Positions 50,898 to 59,324 of a stretch of DNA of 64,000 nucleotides are shown here, piece after piece. Each line of letters starts with the position of its first letter. Positions within the stretch are counted from its first letter, which is position 1. The notes beneath the pieces were generated by a model. That model ran no database searches. It was not told where the DNA came from and was given only the letters and a program-made list of their open reading frames with translations. This DNA is from DASZGL01 sp035938875. GTDB taxonomy: Bacteria > Chloroflexota > Dormibacteria > Aeolococcales > Aeolococcaceae. The stretch covers positions 3,472 to 67,471 of the forward strand of contig DASZGL010000041.1 in assembly GCA_035938875.1 (NCBI GenBank), read 5' to 3'. Made by a program: the position numbers and the translations under genes.

Positions 50898-51263
50898 TCA
50901 GGTCGAAGCGGCTGTCTGTTCGGCGTCTGCGGTCGGCCGCGGGAATGTCACCACCACGCTGAGGTCCTCGCCACGGCGGCGCACGGTCAGGCTCATGGTG
51001 TCCCCGGGTCGCCGCGCCGCCACCGCGGTGCGGAACTGCGCGGCGCCGCCGCTCAGGGTGTAGGGGCCGATCCCGGTGATGATGTCGCCGGCGGCGATGC
51101 CCGCTGTCGCCGCCGGTGATCCGTCTGCCACCCTGCCCACCTCAACGCCGTAGACCGCGGGCAGCCCGTGCTCGCGGGCGACCTCGGGGCTCACCGAGCG
51201 GACCGCGGCGCCCAGCGACACCGGTGGCTGCTCGGCGCTCTCGTTGATCGGCGGCGTGTCCAC
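50898..51263 (-). CDS. Single PDZ-domain protein
   Basis: A 121-residue protein without signal peptide or protease domain. The PDZ fold runs from VAREHGLPAVYGVEVGRV through GSPAATAGIAAGDIITGIG to RPGDTMSLTVRRRGEDLSVVVTF, like the C-terminal PDZ of HtrA proteins. It may be a free adaptor or a detached fragment of a DegP-like protease. GTG start. It follows the helicase gene by 12 nt and could be co-transcribed. Confidence 0.82.
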   Translation of the reverse strand: MDTPPINESAEQPPVSLGAAVRSVSPEVAREHGLPAVYGVEVGRVADGSPAATAGIAAGDIITGIGPYTLSGGAAQFRTAVAARRPGDTMSLTVRRRGEDLSVVVTFPRPTADAEQTAAST

Positions 51264-51275
51264 GGCGGCTCGGGG

Positions 51276-53966
51276 TTACGCGGCCGGGGCGGTGCCGCCC
51301 TCGTTGGTGGGCGCCAACTCCGGGCTGCTCGCCGGCATCGGGGCTGCCTGGGACTGCCCCTGGCCGCCGTGGCGTCCGCGACGGCGCCGGCGGCGGCGCG
51401 GCCGGTAGGCACCATCGGGACCGACGGATCCGGGTTGCCCATCGCCCCCGCCGGCGCCCTCGGCGGCAGCGCCGTCGACGCCGCCCTCGGTCCGGACCTC
51501 GCCCGGGGCGTGGCCGCCTCCGCGACGGCGACGGCGACGGCGTCGACGGCGACGCGCCTGCTCGCCGGTGCCGGGCAGCTGTTCGCCTTCCGCGGTCCCC
51601 TCACCGGCCTGGGGCACGGGCAACCCGTCGGGCCCGATGATCGGGACAGTGGTGACCGCAACCCCGGATCGCTTGCGCCGCCGCCGGCGACGCTTGCGCG
51701 CGTGGTCGAGCTGCTCCTCGCCGGCCTCGCCTTCGCCGTCGATGATCGCGCCTGTCGCGGGGTCGCGCCGCCGGCCGCCGCCTTTGCGCTTCAACGGTGT
51801 CACCAGCTCGGCGGCGCTCACCCATCCGCCGCCGGCACGCGCCGCCTCGACGAGCTCGCCGTACATCGACTCCTCTCCGCTGCGCAGCGTCGCGCTGTCA
51901 CCGATGCACGCCACCAATCGCTTGGCGCGGGATATGGCGACGTTGAGCCGGTTGGGTACGCGGAGGAAGCCGATGCGGCCGCGTTCGTTGCTGCGCACCA
52001 GGGAGATGACCACGAGGTCCTCCTCGCGGCCCTCGAAGGAGTCGACGGTGTCGATCTTGACGCTGCGCTTGAACTTGCGCCGCCCCAGGGCCTGGCGGAG
52101 CCGCTCCACCTGCTCGGCGTACATGGCGATCACCGCCATGGAAAGGTCGCGCGGGCAGCGTTCGTCGAGCAGCCGGACCACCTGCGCGGCGACGCGCACC
52201 TCAGCCTCGTTGCGCAGCGCGCCTCCAGGGCCGCGACGCTCGCGTCCGCCGCGCATGCCCTCGGTGTCGACGAAGTGGAGAGCGACCGGGAATGGCTTGC
52301 GGGTGACGAAGGCGTACGCCTGCACCTCGGGCGCATCCTCGAGCTGGCCGTCGTACGACGCCTGGGACACGTAGTCGGCGATCTGCGGGTGCATGCGGTG
52401 CTGGATGGTCAGCAGGCACTGCGCCTCGGAGGGAAGGCCGCCGTCCCAGCACTGCTCGAAGAGGCTGCGGTTGACCAGGTCCTCGAGTTGCGGATCCGTC
52501 TCGACGATGCCGTACAGGGCGTCGTCCTCGACGGGCGGCAGCTGCTTGTGGTCGCCAACCAGCGCCAGGGCGCTGCCGAGTCGCAAGGCGGGCAGTGCCT
52601 CGTCGGCGCGTGCCTTGTTGGCCTCGTCGAGGACGACGATGTCGAAGTTCATGTCGGTGATGGCCGACGTGGCCGCGGTGGCGCAGGTGGCGAAGTAGCA
52701 GTTGGCGGTGAGCAGGCGGGGGTCATCCTCGTCGTCACAGCGGAACTGGTCGACGGTGGGATGCACACGCTCGGCGCGGGCGACGCGCACCGCACGCATG
52801 CCCGGGGTGCCGGCGAGCCGTTCCAGTGCGTTGTCAACCGCCAGGTTGCTGTGTGACGTCACCAGGATGCGCTCGTCGGGATTGCGAGCCAGGCGGCGCT
52901 TGATGGCCTCGACGATGACCGTGGTCTTGCCTGTGCCCGGAGGCCCTTGGATGAAGACCGACTGGCCTGCGGCCAGGACGCTGAGCAGGGCAACGGCGCG
53001 GTCCTGGGGAGGGTTGGCGATCATCCCCGCGGTCAGCCAGTCGCCTTCTGTGTCGGCGACCGTGGGAGCCGAGATTGTGTCAGGGCTGACCAGAAGCTGG
53101 GCGAGCAGCCCGACGCCGAAGTCGCGGGTGGCGATGGCGGCGAGAACTGAACGCTTTGCCTGGTAGAGGGCGCGGTTGAACGACGGAGTGATGGTCCCTT
53201 CGGTACCGGCATGTTCGAAGGTGCGGCAGACGACCTCGATGACCCGCCGCTGGTGGTCGATGCGGCTGACGCGGCCGACGAAGTTGGGCTCGTCCTCGGG
53301 CTCGACCAGGACGGCGGCGTCGGGCTGAAGACTGATCGGCTCGCCCTCGGGGACGAGCAGCTCGACCTTGCCTACCTCGGGCTGCTTCCAGTCGGCCTCG
53401 GTGAAGGCCCTGCCGCACGACGGGCAGCGATCGTGCTCGGCGGGACGCCAGAGCGCACGGCACGTCTTGCACCGCCAGGACTCGCGCGCGCCGACGAAGC
53501 GTGTCCGCTGGGTCTGTGCGCGAGTCTTCTCGGCGGTCTCCAGCCTTTCGACGAGCTTGAGCGTGGCGTAGAGCTGCGCGGAGGCGGCGGCGCGCTCGCT
53601 CGCGGCGAGCCAGTCGAAGAGCCGGTAGGTGTCGCTGGCGGTGCCGTTGGCCGCGCTGACCACCGGGTGGTGGGCGGTGATGGTCAGCACCTTGGCGCCG
53701 TCAGGATGCCCGCTGATGGGCTTGAGCGCGTCGACGCGGAGCGCGAAGTGCTCGCGCCGGCCATCGGGCGACGGTTGGGCGCTGCACAGCAGGGTGAGAT
53801 CGGGGAGGGCGAGGAGGACGCGCGGGGGCTCGCCCTCGGCAAAGGACACGGTGAGGTGGTCCAGCTCGCCCAGGCGCTCGGCGAAGACTTGGCGCGGATC
53901 GGCGCCGGCGCTGGCACCGTTGGCCAGCGTGGCCAGCACCACCATCGCGTCGCTGCCGTCGGGCAC
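51276..53966 (-). CDS. Superfamily 1 (Upf1/Dna2-like) helicase with arginine-rich tail
   Basis: An 896-residue AAA-type helicase. A four-Cys zinc ribbon (Cys166, 169, 181, 184) precedes the motor. Walker A is GPPGTGKTT (341-349) and motif II is VVLDEAN (447-450 DEAN, not DEAG/S/A). Motifs III-VI include GDHKQLPPV, IQHRMHP, VDTVDSFEGREEDLVVISLVRS and RLNVAISRAKR. From about residue 690 the tail is low complexity with three Arg runs and Gly/Gln stretches, suggesting nucleic-acid binding. GTG start; the frame is open upstream without an ATG and reads protein-like, so the N-terminus may be longer. Confidence 0.88.
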   Translation of the reverse strand: MPDGSDAMVVLATLANGASAGADPRQVFAERLGELDHLTVSFAEGEPPRVLLALPDLTLLCSAQPSPDGRREHFALRVDALKPISGHPDGAKVLTITAHHPVVSAANGTASDTYRLFDWLAASERAAASAQLYATLKLVERLETAEKTRAQTQRTRFVGARESWRCKTCRALWRPAEHDRCPSCGRAFTEADWKQPEVGKVELLVPEGEPISLQPDAAVLVEPEDEPNFVGRVSRIDHQRRVIEVVCRTFEHAGTEGTITPSFNRALYQAKRSVLAAIATRDFGVGLLAQLLVSPDTISAPTVADTEGDWLTAGMIANPPQDRAVALLSVLAAGQSVFIQGPPGTGKTTVIVEAIKRRLARNPDERILVTSHSNLAVDNALERLAGTPGMRAVRVARAERVHPTVDQFRCDDEDDPRLLTANCYFATCATAATSAITDMNFDIVVLDEANKARADEALPALRLGSALALVGDHKQLPPVEDDALYGIVETDPQLEDLVNRSLFEQCWDGGLPSEAQCLLTIQHRMHPQIADYVSQASYDGQLEDAPEVQAYAFVTRKPFPVALHFVDTEGMRGGRERRGPGGALRNEAEVRVAAQVVRLLDERCPRDLSMAVIAMYAEQVERLRQALGRRKFKRSVKIDTVDSFEGREEDLVVISLVRSNERGRIGFLRVPNRLNVAISRAKRLVACIGDSATLRSGEESMYGELVEAARAGGGWVSAAELVTPLKRKGGGRRRDPATGAIIDGEGEAGEEQLDHARKRRRRRRKRSGVAVTTVPIIGPDGLPVPQAGEGTAEGEQLPGTGEQARRRRRRRRRRRGGGHAPGEVRTEGGVDGAAAEGAGGGDGQPGSVGPDGAYRPRRRRRRRGRHGGQGQSQAAPMPASSPELAPTNEGGTAPAA

Positions 53967-54267
53967 GACAAGGTGAAGCCGATCGATGGCGAGGTCGGGT
54001 GCGATCAGGGGACGGTCAACCTCGGGTTGCCAAGGGTGCGAAGACGCCAGGCAACGATGAATCGCGGAGTTCTCGGGCGCAGGCCGCCGACCATAAAGGG
54101 CGTTGCGGCGGCGGGGGCGGTCACTGAGTGTCCGCCGGGAGTTCGTCCCGTATCCTTCCGCGCTCCGGACTATATCCCAAAAGGAAGTCTGCTTACCAGC
54201 TTTCCCCGCAACGGCCAGGTGAAAACCTCGGTAGCCACGGGGCAGCGCCGCAGCGGGGGCAAACAGA

Positions 54268-54299
54268 AGAGCCGCCCCGGGTCCCCCCGAGGCGGCTCT
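54268..54299 (-). terminator. Rho-independent terminator of the surface-protein gene
   Basis: A 9-bp GC-rich stem AGAGCCGCC/GGCGGCTCT closes a 14-nt loop. On the minus strand it is followed by TTCTGTTTGC. It sits about 25 nt after the stop at 54325. The remaining 53967-54324 spacer has no ORF that I can support. Confidence 0.72.
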
Positions 54300-54324
54300 G
54301 CGTCAAAACCAGTTGGTCGGGCCC

Positions 54325-55095
54325 TTAGACCTCGCCGTCGCGGCGACGCCTGCGGGTGAAGCTGATCGCCAGCATGCCGCCGCCGATGCTGACCAGCGAG
54401 AGGCCGGCCAGGAACGATCCGTCGAGGCCGGCGATGCCGGTGCCGGTGTTCGGCGCGCCGATCGACGTGCTGATGCCGGAGACGGACCCCGACGGGCTGT
54501 TGGTGGTGCTCGTTGGGTTGTTGCCGCCGGTCGGCGTCGAGCTGCTCACCGGGGTGCTGACCTGCGTGGTGGCAGTCGTCGTCGAGCAGTCGTGCTCGGC
54601 GCCTTCCTCGTCACCGTTGGCGGGTTTGGCCGATCCCTGCTCATCGTCTGCAGCGCAGGTGCTGGTGGTCGTCGAGCAGTCGTTCTCGGCGCCTTCCTCG
54701 TCACCGTTGGCCGGCTTGGCCGACCCTTGCTCGTCGTCAGCGCCGCAGGTGTTCGTCTCGGTCTTCGTCTCGGTCTTCTTGGTGGACGTCTCGCTCTCGG
54801 TCTTGGTCGAGCAGTCGTCCTTGTCGCCTTCCTCATCGCCGGTGGCCGGCTTGGCCGACCCCTGCTCGTCGTCACCAGTGCACGTGCTGGTGTCGGTCTT
54901 GGTCGTGGTGCACACGGGGACGGTCTGCAGGGCGGCGACGTTGCCGCACGTCGAGGGACCGTTCTGCACGGTGGAGGCGCCCGAGTTGGCCGAAGCCGGG
55001 GCGCCTCCGGCGCTCAGCGCCAGGAACCCTGATCCAGTCAACAGCGCGAATGCGCTGACCCCTCGGATCACAATAGTCCGAATCTTGGTCGGCAC
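54325..55095 (-). CDS. Cell-surface protein with three Cys-containing repeats and xPNTG-like sorting signal
   Basis: A 256-residue exported protein. After a signal peptide (residues 8-36) come three copies of an acidic Cys-containing unit (DDEQGSAKPA[NT]GDEEG flanked by C and DC). A Ser/Thr/Pro-rich stretch of about 45 residues follows, then IGAPNTGTG, a hydrophobic helix (LAGLSLVSIGGGMLAISF) and FTRRRRRDGEV. The order is the plan of LPxTG-type cell-wall sorting, though APNTG lacks the leading Leu-Pro. GTG start with GGGAGG upstream. The Thr-rich parts are good O-glycosylation targets, and a mannosyltransferase is divergently next door. Confidence 0.8.
   Translation of the reverse strand: MPTKIRTIVIRGVSAFALLTGSGFLALSAGGAPASANSGASTVQNGPSTCGNVAALQTVPVCTTTKTDTSTCTGDDEQGSAKPATGDEEGDKDDCSTKTESETSTKKTETKTETNTCGADDEQGSAKPANGDEEGAENDCSTTTSTCAADDEQGSAKPANGDEEGAEHDCSTTTATTQVSTPVSSSTPTGGNNPTSTTNSPSGSVSGISTSIGAPNTGTGIAGLDGSFLAGLSLVSIGGGMLAISFTRRRRRDGEV
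54581..54885 (-). repeat. Imperfect in-gene tandem repeats of the surface protein
   Basis: Three copies of an about 75-bp block beginning with GTCGAGCAGTCGT on the plus strand at 54581, 54671 and 54806; the spacings are 90 and 135 bp. They encode the Cys-containing units. The spacing difference reflects an extra Thr/Lys/Glu linker after the first protein unit. Confidence 0.85.
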
Positions 55096-55303
55096 GACGG
55101 CCCTCCCTTGTGGCCCCCACTCGGATCTCTAGTCCGGAGGGCCCAGCACTCCTGCGCGTCGCAAGCATGACACAAAACTGGGCGAGTTGACAAACGAGTT
55201 CACAAACGTTCACAGACCAGTAACAGGATCGAACGGTGGCCAACCGCCCGCCGGCCCTGGCCTGACGGCGGTGTTGTGAGGTTTGCACTGCCGCGCGAGC
55301 GAC

Positions 55304-55309
55304 TACCAT
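55304..55309 (+). promoter_or_regulatory. Putative -10 box for the mannosyltransferase operon
   Basis: TACCAT, eight bases before GTG at 55318, which opens a nine-codon ORF whose TGA overlaps the main start at 55344. Confidence 0.42.
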
Positions 55310-55343
55310 CTGCGGCCGTGACCCCCTCGGCGGGCGAGCAGCC

Positions 55344-56849
55344 GTGAGCGACAGCCGAGGTGGCGAGGCAGCGGGCGACTCCGCGATCAACGACGGGGAG
55401 CCGGACCAAGGCCAGCTCGCCCAGCGGTCGACGTCCCATCGCCTGCCGCGGCTGTGGGTGCGGCTACGGTGTGATCCGAGGGTTCCACTGGCCGTGCTCG
55501 GGCTGGTCTCCGTGGCCTCGCTGATCGCCCGCGTCCTCTACCTCAACGAACCCACCGGCAACCCGCCCGGCCTCATCTTCGATGAGAAGTACTACGTCAA
55601 CGCGGCCCGGCGCCTGCTCGGCTTCCCCGTGCCCTGCGCCAACGGAGTGTGCGACCCGTACTCGGACATCGCCGCGGGGACCGACGGCAACGCGGAGCAC
55701 CCCCCGCTGGGCAAGCTCCTCATCGCCGCGGGGATGAAGGTCTTCGGCAACACCCAGCTCGGCTGGCGCATCGCGCCGCTCATCTTCGGCTCCATCGCGA
55801 TACTGGCCGTGTACTGGCTGGTGCGCAGCGCCGGGGGCAGCGGCTGGTTGTCGGTGGGGGCGGCGTCGCTGATGGCCGTCGACAACCTGTCCTTCGTGCA
55901 CGGCCGGATCGCCACCCTCGACGTCTTCGTCGTCGTCTTCATGATGGTGGCGGTGGCCCTCTATCTGCGCGGCCACCCCATCTACGCCGGCGCGGTCCTG
56001 GGTCTCGGCTGCTGCGTCAAGCTGGTGGCGCCCTTCGCCTTCATCGTGCTGGTTCTCGTCGAAATGGTCCGAATCCTCAGCCGGCGCGAGTGGCGCGTCG
56101 CCCGCATGGGGCAGATACTCGAGCACCGCCTGGTGCCGCTGCTCTACTGCGCAGCGGTGGGGCTGGTGGTGTACCTGGCGGTGCTCACCGGGCTCGACGT
56201 TTGGGTCAGGCCCTTCCACAACCCAGCGGACTCGTGCCCTGGTTCCGGCAACACCTACTCCAACGCCCTGGTCCACACCAGGTTCATGCTCTGCTACGCG
56301 GACAAGCTGACCAACCCCAACGGCGCGGTGGGCATCGCCTCCTACCCGTGGCAGTGGTTGGTGGGTCCCTGGGAGTGGCTGGTCGGGGGCAATTACTCCG
56401 TCGACAACTCGTTCGACACCTGGAAGTGGATCAACTACTACAGCGTTGAGGCCAACGGCAACGACAAGGTGCACTTCATCGGGGTGATCAGCCCGGCGAT
56501 CATCTTCCTCGCCGTTCCGGCGTTCATCCTCGCGGTGCGCAGTGCGGTGGTGCGCCACGACGATGTCTCGGTTCTCGCGGTCTGCTGGTGCCTGGCCACC
56601 TTCATGCCCTTCGTCCTGGCCAGCTGGCTGCAGCACCGCATCAGCTACCTCTACTACATGGTGGTGGTGCTGCCCGGGATCTACGTCGCCGTGGCCCTGT
56701 TGGTGGCCTCGACCGTGCGCTGGCTGCGGCGGCGGCGCAGCCGGGTGCTCCGCCGTTTTGCGCCGGCCACGGTCGTGGTGCTCTGGGTGCTCGGCCTCGC
56801 CGCAGGTTTCTACTTCCTCTATCCGGTGAGGACCTGGACCGGTGGCTGA
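55344..56849 (+). CDS. Protein O-mannosyltransferase, GT39/PMT family
   Basis: A 501-residue polytopic enzyme that transfers mannose from polyprenyl-phosphate-mannose to Ser/Thr of exported proteins. The first loop has IFDEKYYVNAARRLL (the DE motif) and EHPPLGKLLIAAGMKVFG, both typical of actinobacterial Pmt. Later SYPWQWLVGPWEWLVG and the HRISYLYYMVVVLPGIYVAVALLV helix also match. About 10-11 hydrophobic helices. GTG start overlaps a nine-codon upstream ORF. Divergent from the surface protein, a likely substrate. Confidence 0.94.
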   Translation: MSDSRGGEAAGDSAINDGEPDQGQLAQRSTSHRLPRLWVRLRCDPRVPLAVLGLVSVASLIARVLYLNEPTGNPPGLIFDEKYYVNAARRLLGFPVPCANGVCDPYSDIAAGTDGNAEHPPLGKLLIAAGMKVFGNTQLGWRIAPLIFGSIAILAVYWLVRSAGGSGWLSVGAASLMAVDNLSFVHGRIATLDVFVVVFMMVAVALYLRGHPIYAGAVLGLGCCVKLVAPFAFIVLVLVEMVRILSRREWRVARMGQILEHRLVPLLYCAAVGLVVYLAVLTGLDVWVRPFHNPADSCPGSGNTYSNALVHTRFMLCYADKLTNPNGAVGIASYPWQWLVGPWEWLVGGNYSVDNSFDTWKWINYYSVEANGNDKVHFIGVISPAIIFLAVPAFILAVRSAVVRHDDVSVLAVCWCLATFMPFVLASWLQHRISYLYYMVVVLPGIYVAVALLVASTVRWLRRRRSRVLRRFAPATVVVLWVLGLAAGFYFLYPVRTWTGG

Positions 56850-57372
56850 TTCCAATGGCCAGGAATTGGGCGGTGCCGGCGATGGGTACCATCGTCTGGC
56901 GATGGACCAGCAGCAAGCGGGCGTCGACCTCAGCGGCCTGCACCGCGAGCTCGACCGACTCAAGCGCCAGCTCTGCACGTGCAACTTCAGCGGCGAGTGC
57001 CTCGCCTGTCGCGGCTTCGAGGTGCTCCGCCAGCAGTCGCAGATGGTCGTCGCCGCGGCGTCGCAGCCGGTGCTGATGCAGGTTGCCCAGGAGGCGTCGA
57101 TCAAGGACCTCATGACCCAGCTCGGCGGCGCCGGTGAGAAGCTCGCCGAGGACAGTCGGGTCCAGGACCTGCTCGCTCAGCTGATGGAGCGCGTCCAGGA
57201 GGACCTCGGCGGACCCGAGGCGCTGGCCAGGATGCTGGGCAGCTTCGGCGGTTTCCCCGGATTCGGCGGTGGTCAGACGCCGCCCGACGATCGCCGTCGC
57301 GAGGACCCGCCGCCCGAGGAGCGACCGAGACACCCCGAGGACATGCCCCCCGAGGACACCTCCCGGCGCTGA
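56842..57372 (+). CDS. Protein with CxC-x6-CxxC cluster and helical body
   Basis: A 176-residue cytoplasmic-looking protein with LCTCNFSGECLACRGFEVL near residue 45, four Cys in a CxC...CxxC pattern that may bind metal, a helical middle with repeated Gln/Leu segments, and a charged Pro/Glu-rich tail. GTG at 56842 overlaps the mannosyltransferase stop by 8 bp; an ATG at 56902 is the alternative. I do not recognise a family. Co-transcription with the mannosyltransferase suggests a link to surface glycosylation, but nothing in the sequence shows it. Confidence 0.6.
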   Translation: MADSNGQELGGAGDGYHRLAMDQQQAGVDLSGLHRELDRLKRQLCTCNFSGECLACRGFEVLRQQSQMVVAAASQPVLMQVAQEASIKDLMTQLGGAGEKLAEDSRVQDLLAQLMERVQEDLGGPEALARMLGSFGGFPGFGGGQTPPDDRRREDPPPEERPRHPEDMPPEDTSRR

Positions 57373-57388
57373 GCTGTGCGCCGAGCCG

Positions 57389-59182
57389 TCAGGAGCCGCT
57401 GAGGTCGACCCCCCGCTGGTCGACGTGGCGCCAGATCTCGACGCCTGCGGTGCTCTCCGGGGCACGGCCGAGGAGCGCGGTGAAGAAGTCGACCATGGAG
57501 TCGCGATTGGACATCGGCCCGACGACCACGGTCTCGACGCGGCGCTCGCGGAGCGCCTGGTCGGCGAGGAGCAGCGCCTTGCCGGCGAACCGGACCCGCG
57601 TCCCCTTCTCCTGGATCTGCTCCATGGCGTCGGAGACGATGGTGGGGATCGCGCCGTACTGCGGCATGCCATCCCGTCCGGGGATGAAGAAGAAGCCTTG
57701 AGGCATGCGGAAGCGGATATCGGCGACCGCCGACCAGAGCATGGGATCCGCCTCGCCCCCGTCGCGGATGAACGGCGCCACCAGGACGACGCTGCCGTCG
57801 GGCACGCCGCTGCGGTCCCACTCGGCGAAGAACTGAGGGATCGTGGTGTCGGTTCTCGGGAAAGAGGTGGTGGGCAACAGGGGTACGAGAACGACCGCGA
57901 CCGCCAGCAGCCCCGGCAGAGAAGCCCGCAGCGACATGGTGTCGACGAAGATGTCGGCGAAGACGGCGACGATGACCGCGACGGCGAGAACTGCCGGGAG
58001 CATCAGACGGTTGGGCAGGGCGTGGTCCATGAAGGGGATGCGGCTCACCGCCAGCCAGGGCAGGGGAATCCCCATTACCCTGCCGCCGACGTGGACATGC
58101 GGTCCCATCGAAAGGACGGCCAGCGCCGCCGCGGTGATCGTCGCCGCGCGAACCACCGGTCTCGACCACAGCCGGACCGCGGCGAATCCGAGGAGGAGCA
58201 GCAGGGGGATCCCCAGGTAGCCATTGAACTCGGGGCCGAGTCCCGTGAAGGTCTGGGTGACGGCGACGGCCCGCGAGGGCGCGATCAGCTGCACCTCGGT
58301 GGGGACCACGAAGTTGAGCGCATCGGTGACAAAAACATCGGTGGGGAAGAGCGTGCCCAGGACCCGCTGCCTGCCGAAGAGCTGCTGAGATAACGGCCAC
58401 AGGCAGAGCAGCAGGAACGTGGGGACCCCCACGGCCAGCGTGGTGATCGCTGCTTCGGCGCGCTCGGCGAGGTGCTTGCGTCCGATCCACGCCAGCACGG
58501 CGACGAGGATTGCCGCGGCGATCACCTCGTCGACCAGCATCTCCTCGCCGCTGAGCAGCTGACAGGCGGCGAGAACGCCGAGCGCCACCCCGAGCACCAT
58601 CGGAGAGCGTCGCCGGCGCACCAGGGTCTCGTCGATCACCATGAGCAGCAGCGGCGGCAGCGGCGCGAAGACCAGGTTGGCGTGGTCGAGTGACTGGGTG
58701 AGCATGTACGGCGAGAAGCCGTAGACGAGGCCGCCGAGGATGGCCGCCCAGTGCCGGCCGACGTAGCGGCGAATGGCCAGGTATGCGCACCACGCAGACA
58801 GCGCGACTCCCAGTGTGATGAAGACGTTGTAGGCGACCACCGGGCCCACAGTCAGCGTCACCGGCGCGAGCAGCAGTGACGGCAGGAAGATCATCGTCTG
58901 CCACAGCAGGTTGACGCCGTCGGGATAGTTGAGATGGTCGCTGAACCACGGATTGATGCCGTGGGCGATGGCGTACGGGGTCCAGCGGAGGAACCACGTC
59001 GTCTGCTCGGCGTCGCAACAGACGCCGACCCATGAGGTGCGTGGCGAGCTCCAGGTGCTGTGAAACAGCGCGACAGCAAGCACCAGGTAGACGAGGAGGA
59101 CGCGCGGCGCCGGGCGTCGCGCCACTCCTGCCAGCACCGGCAGGACACCGCGCAGAGCGGGGAGGCGCAGCCGGCGGCCCAC
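57389..59182 (-). CDS. Polytopic membrane protein, GT-C glycosyltransferase-like
   Basis: A 597-residue protein with at least 10 hydrophobic helices and a C-terminal soluble domain (from about residue 440). The first loop (CDAEQTTWFLRWTPYAIAHGINPWFSDHLNYPDGVNLLWQT) looks like the acidic-residue loop of GT-C enzymes that use polyprenyl-linked sugars. The substrate is unknown. TAAGCT lies six bases before the GTG start. It converges with the Cys-motif gene and lies near the O-mannosyltransferase. Confidence 0.72.
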   Translation of the reverse strand: MGRRLRLPALRGVLPVLAGVARRPAPRVLLVYLVLAVALFHSTWSSPRTSWVGVCCDAEQTTWFLRWTPYAIAHGINPWFSDHLNYPDGVNLLWQTMIFLPSLLLAPVTLTVGPVVAYNVFITLGVALSAWCAYLAIRRYVGRHWAAILGGLVYGFSPYMLTQSLDHANLVFAPLPPLLLMVIDETLVRRRRSPMVLGVALGVLAACQLLSGEEMLVDEVIAAAILVAVLAWIGRKHLAERAEAAITTLAVGVPTFLLLCLWPLSQQLFGRQRVLGTLFPTDVFVTDALNFVVPTEVQLIAPSRAVAVTQTFTGLGPEFNGYLGIPLLLLLGFAAVRLWSRPVVRAATITAAALAVLSMGPHVHVGGRVMGIPLPWLAVSRIPFMDHALPNRLMLPAVLAVAVIVAVFADIFVDTMSLRASLPGLLAVAVVLVPLLPTTSFPRTDTTIPQFFAEWDRSGVPDGSVVLVAPFIRDGGEADPMLWSAVADIRFRMPQGFFFIPGRDGMPQYGAIPTIVSDAMEQIQEKGTRVRFAGKALLLADQALRERRVETVVVGPMSNRDSMVDFFTALLGRAPESTAGVEIWRHVDQRGVDLSGS

Positions 59183-59188
59183 GGCGAG

Positions 59189-59194
59189 AGCTTA
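59189..59194 (-). promoter_or_regulatory. Leaderless -10 box for the GT-C-like gene
   Basis: TAAGCT on the minus strand, followed by CTCGCC and the GTG at 59182. No Shine-Dalgarno sequence. Confidence 0.5.
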
Positions 59195-59251
59195 CGCTGC
59201 CGGCTGCGCCGCTGCGCACGGCTGCGGGGGCGGCCCGCGGATCGCTCCGCG

Positions 59252-59257
59252 TAGAAT
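59252..59257 (+). promoter_or_regulatory. -10 box for the CoA-lyase operon
   Basis: TAGAAT about 68 nt upstream of the ATG at 59325. Here the transcript has a leader with a good ribosome site (GAGGAGG), unlike the leaderless genes. Confidence 0.42.
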
Positions 59258-59324
59258 GCCAGCACCGCCGTCGCCTCCCAAGCGCGGGGCTGGAGACGGC
59301 GGCGCACGAGGAGGTCCCGGATCG

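Noticed and set aside
53211..54359. A 382-codon plus-strand frame across the helicase start and the downstream spacer
   Set aside because: It is antisense to the helicase N-terminus and the rest has no recognisable protein features.
54581..54885. CRISPR array
   Set aside because: The repeats are in frame inside a signal-peptide-bearing gene, differ among themselves and have spacings of 90 and 135 bp with coding-like linkers.
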